Source: Diorhabda sublineata (lineage: Eukaryota; Arthropoda; Insecta; Coleoptera; Chrysomelidae). From it: 64,000 nt of DNA. A model generated the notes under the pieces. The model worked only from the letters and a program-made list of their open reading frames with translations, had not been told where the DNA came from and ran no database searches. Shown piece after piece: positions 62,076 through 64,000 of this stretch. Made by a program: the position numbers and the translations under genes. The stretch is from NCBI RefSeq assembly GCF_026230105.1, contig NC_079476.1:28200559-28264558 (forward strand), read 5' to 3'. Positions within the stretch are counted from its first letter, which is position 1. Each line of letters starts with the position of its first letter.

Positions 62076-62764
62076 TCTTATATATTAAAAAAATTGATTC
62101 CCATTCCGAGTCCGTTCAGGCGTTCTACCCAACCAATTTGCTTATTTCTTTTTTTTAAATGAAAGGTGTTGATGCACAGATCAGCCATCAACCATCGGAT
62201 TTCATCTAATTTTCACCATACTCAAATACGATTTCCCCCTGCACATTACTTATGGGAGTTTTTCACATACACACGTTCTATCCTCAATATCTCAGGTTCT
62301 AATATAGCTACAGAGTTCGTTTTGGCTTAAGAACACTCGCTGAAATACCTTCTTTCTTTTGAGTTTTTGAACACTTAAATCGGTTGAGTTGGAGAGGAGC
62401 TAGGCGCGGACATTCAATGTGGAGTTATGGATTTTTGTAGGTTTTTGGCAATTTTTGTACATTCAAGGATCTATATCTCAGGTTCTAATATAGCTACAAA
62501 GTTCGTTTTGTTTAAGAACATTCGCTGAAATACCCTCTTTCTTTTGAGTTTTTGAACACTTAAATCGATTGAGTTGGAGAGGAGCTAGACGCGGACATTC
62601 AATGTGGAGTTATGGATATTTGTAGGTTTTTGGCAATTTTTCTACATTCAAAGATCTATATCTCGGGTTCTAATATAGCTATAGAGTTCGTTCTTTTCTA
62701 TTATAATGATTCCTGATACTTATTTAATGGATTCGATGCGAGCGAAGCCGCGGGTAAAAGCTAG
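62076..62764 (+). mobile_element. non-autonomous Helitron, copy 2
   Basis: The same A^TC start and GCGGGTAAAAGCTAG^T end as copy 1, but 689 bp long. The extra length comes from an internal unit of about 186 bp present twice (markers ATCTCAGGTTCT at 62289, 62475 and, as ATCTCGGG, 62660), where copy 1 has one. No coding capacity. Confidence 0.88.
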
Positions 62765-64000
62765 TATTTATTATATAATCAACCTTTTCACTGACCTTTT
62801 CACTAAGACCTTATTTTCAGCTTTAATAAAAGATATTTGGTTTTTAAGTGATAACATATAAACTATAATAAAATACTTTGAAAAAAACTCAAGTTTGTGT
62901 TCTCCATACAACGATTCATTGTACTTGTAGCAACTACTTTTCGTCACCCTTCATTTTGCTGTCGGGAATATGGCACAAAGTTTTGTTGCGATGGGAGAAC
63001 CTGGAGCTTCTCTTTCTCCAGTCTCCAGTGTCATCGACGCAGGCCAATTCGAAATACTGCTTTGATAGCAAATGATTCCTAGCCTCAATAGCATCTGTTG
63101 ATCTCTGAGTGAAAGAGACATTCTTATATTTTTTGTATTCTATTACAATTTCTGCATTGATATAGATTTACCATGTCATCTGTAATACAAGACGAAAAGA
63201 AGCACAAAAGATTTTGCACATGTGTATAGCTCCAGGTCTAATGTGTATAGCGTTTCTTGTTGCTGTTGAGCTTGGTAACCTTGACTTTAGCGATGACTAT
63301 TTGTGAATGTCCGAAGTAGTATAGTACGTGATGGTATAATAATCAGTCCCTTTGGCAATTGGAGAGTTATTTACCTGAAGGTTTTTCTTTGGAAATTGCA
63401 GTTGTTCCAAAAAAAATAATCCAGATCAACCTAGATCTCATTCTATGATGACTTTTTTATTAATAATAGCTTTGTTCGCGGGTCCCTCCCCCCCCCAAAC
63501 CTCGAACATTATAATGCCTTAATAATTCCGTAGCTGTTTAAGTGTGAAATCCACACATATAACATTCACGACTGAAATGCCAAAATTATTTTATGTTTTC
63601 ATTTCTAGGAAAATATTAGATGTTAACTAATTCATTAAATATACAGACATAAAGCTATAAATTGATAGCCTATTATACGATTTTATAGGTTCTTGCGGTA
63701 TCAACTTCTATAGTTATTGACCTCGTATTATTTGAGAGTTTTATTACTGCACTCCAGGCGCCACTAAGAAATAACAGCGTTCATTAGCACGCAACGAAAC
63801 ATAGTACAGTGAGAAATTTCATTTGGGTGTTTCAAAATAATGTCCAATTAAATAATAATTGGAAACTAATCCTAATGTAGATGTTATTAGAATCCAGATG
63901 TCACGAACAAAACTCAGTGCTCTATACTCTGAGCCATATTATTATTTAGAGGATAGTTGTGAAGATTGACTCCAAATTTGATAACCGTACATTCACAAAA
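62765..64000. other. no recognised gene
   Basis: Overlapping frames of 61-65 codons at 62878-63082 lie in slightly GC-richer sequence but show no known motif. A C9 run occurs at 63488-63497. Confidence 0.35.

Noticed and set aside
1..64000. tRNA, rRNA or other structured RNA genes
   Set aside because: None were recognised by eye; a covariance-model scan was not possible, so weak or intron-containing ones could be missed.

Overview
The window looks like nuclear DNA of an insect, probably a beetle although the order cannot be proven from this stretch. It is AT-rich, its coding is spliced, and its mobile elements are typical insect families: errantivirus-like Ty3/gypsy, BEL/Pao, Jockey-type LINE, Penelope-like, Crypton, Tc1/mariner, hAT and Helitron. 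No bacterial operons, rRNA, tRNA or CRISPR array were seen.

Only one convincing host gene is present. It is an exon (10975-11473) with a short upstream ORF and the first 127 codons of a peptide GPCR related to the sex-peptide / myoinhibitory-peptide receptor. It ends at a consensus splice donor. No later exon was recognised, so much of the downstream sequence may be intron.

Layout: 1-4213 is the 3' two thirds of a decayed errantivirus-like retroelement (pol, env-like gene, 3' LTR) with a Helitron in the env-like gene. 4.2-10.5 kb holds two Crypton recombinase relics, three short palindromes and a deleted mariner. 11-15 kb holds the GPCR exon, a mariner relic and the best preserved Crypton. 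17-23.3 kb holds a second copy of the deleted mariner, a LINE relic and a Tc1/mariner element with an intact 261-codon catalytic ORF and 357-bp inverted repeats. 23.5-25.6 kb is a tandem array of about 625-bp units, each with a hairpin MITE. 25.6-31.1 kb holds a LINE tail, a 1.2-kb foldback element, an orphan BEL gag ORF and a diverged repeat of about 142-bp period. 34.7-46.2 kb holds relics of a DUF7869-like gene, a Tc1 element, two more Cryptons, a hAT element and a mariner. 47.6-55.1 kb holds two LINE RT relics and a nearly complete but broken BEL/Pao pol. 58-62.8 kb holds two Tc1/mariner relics, a Penelope-like element with a large palindrome, and a second Helitron.

The main result is the density of Crypton-type tyrosine recombinase relics: five pieces in 64 kb, four of them not visible as long ORFs because stops and frameshifts break them. 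They share a catalytic arrangement and, in several copies, an Asn/Cys-rich tail. I do not see an undescribed multigene system. The window is best read as a transposon graveyard around one GPCR exon. All assignments come from reading translations by eye; no search was run.
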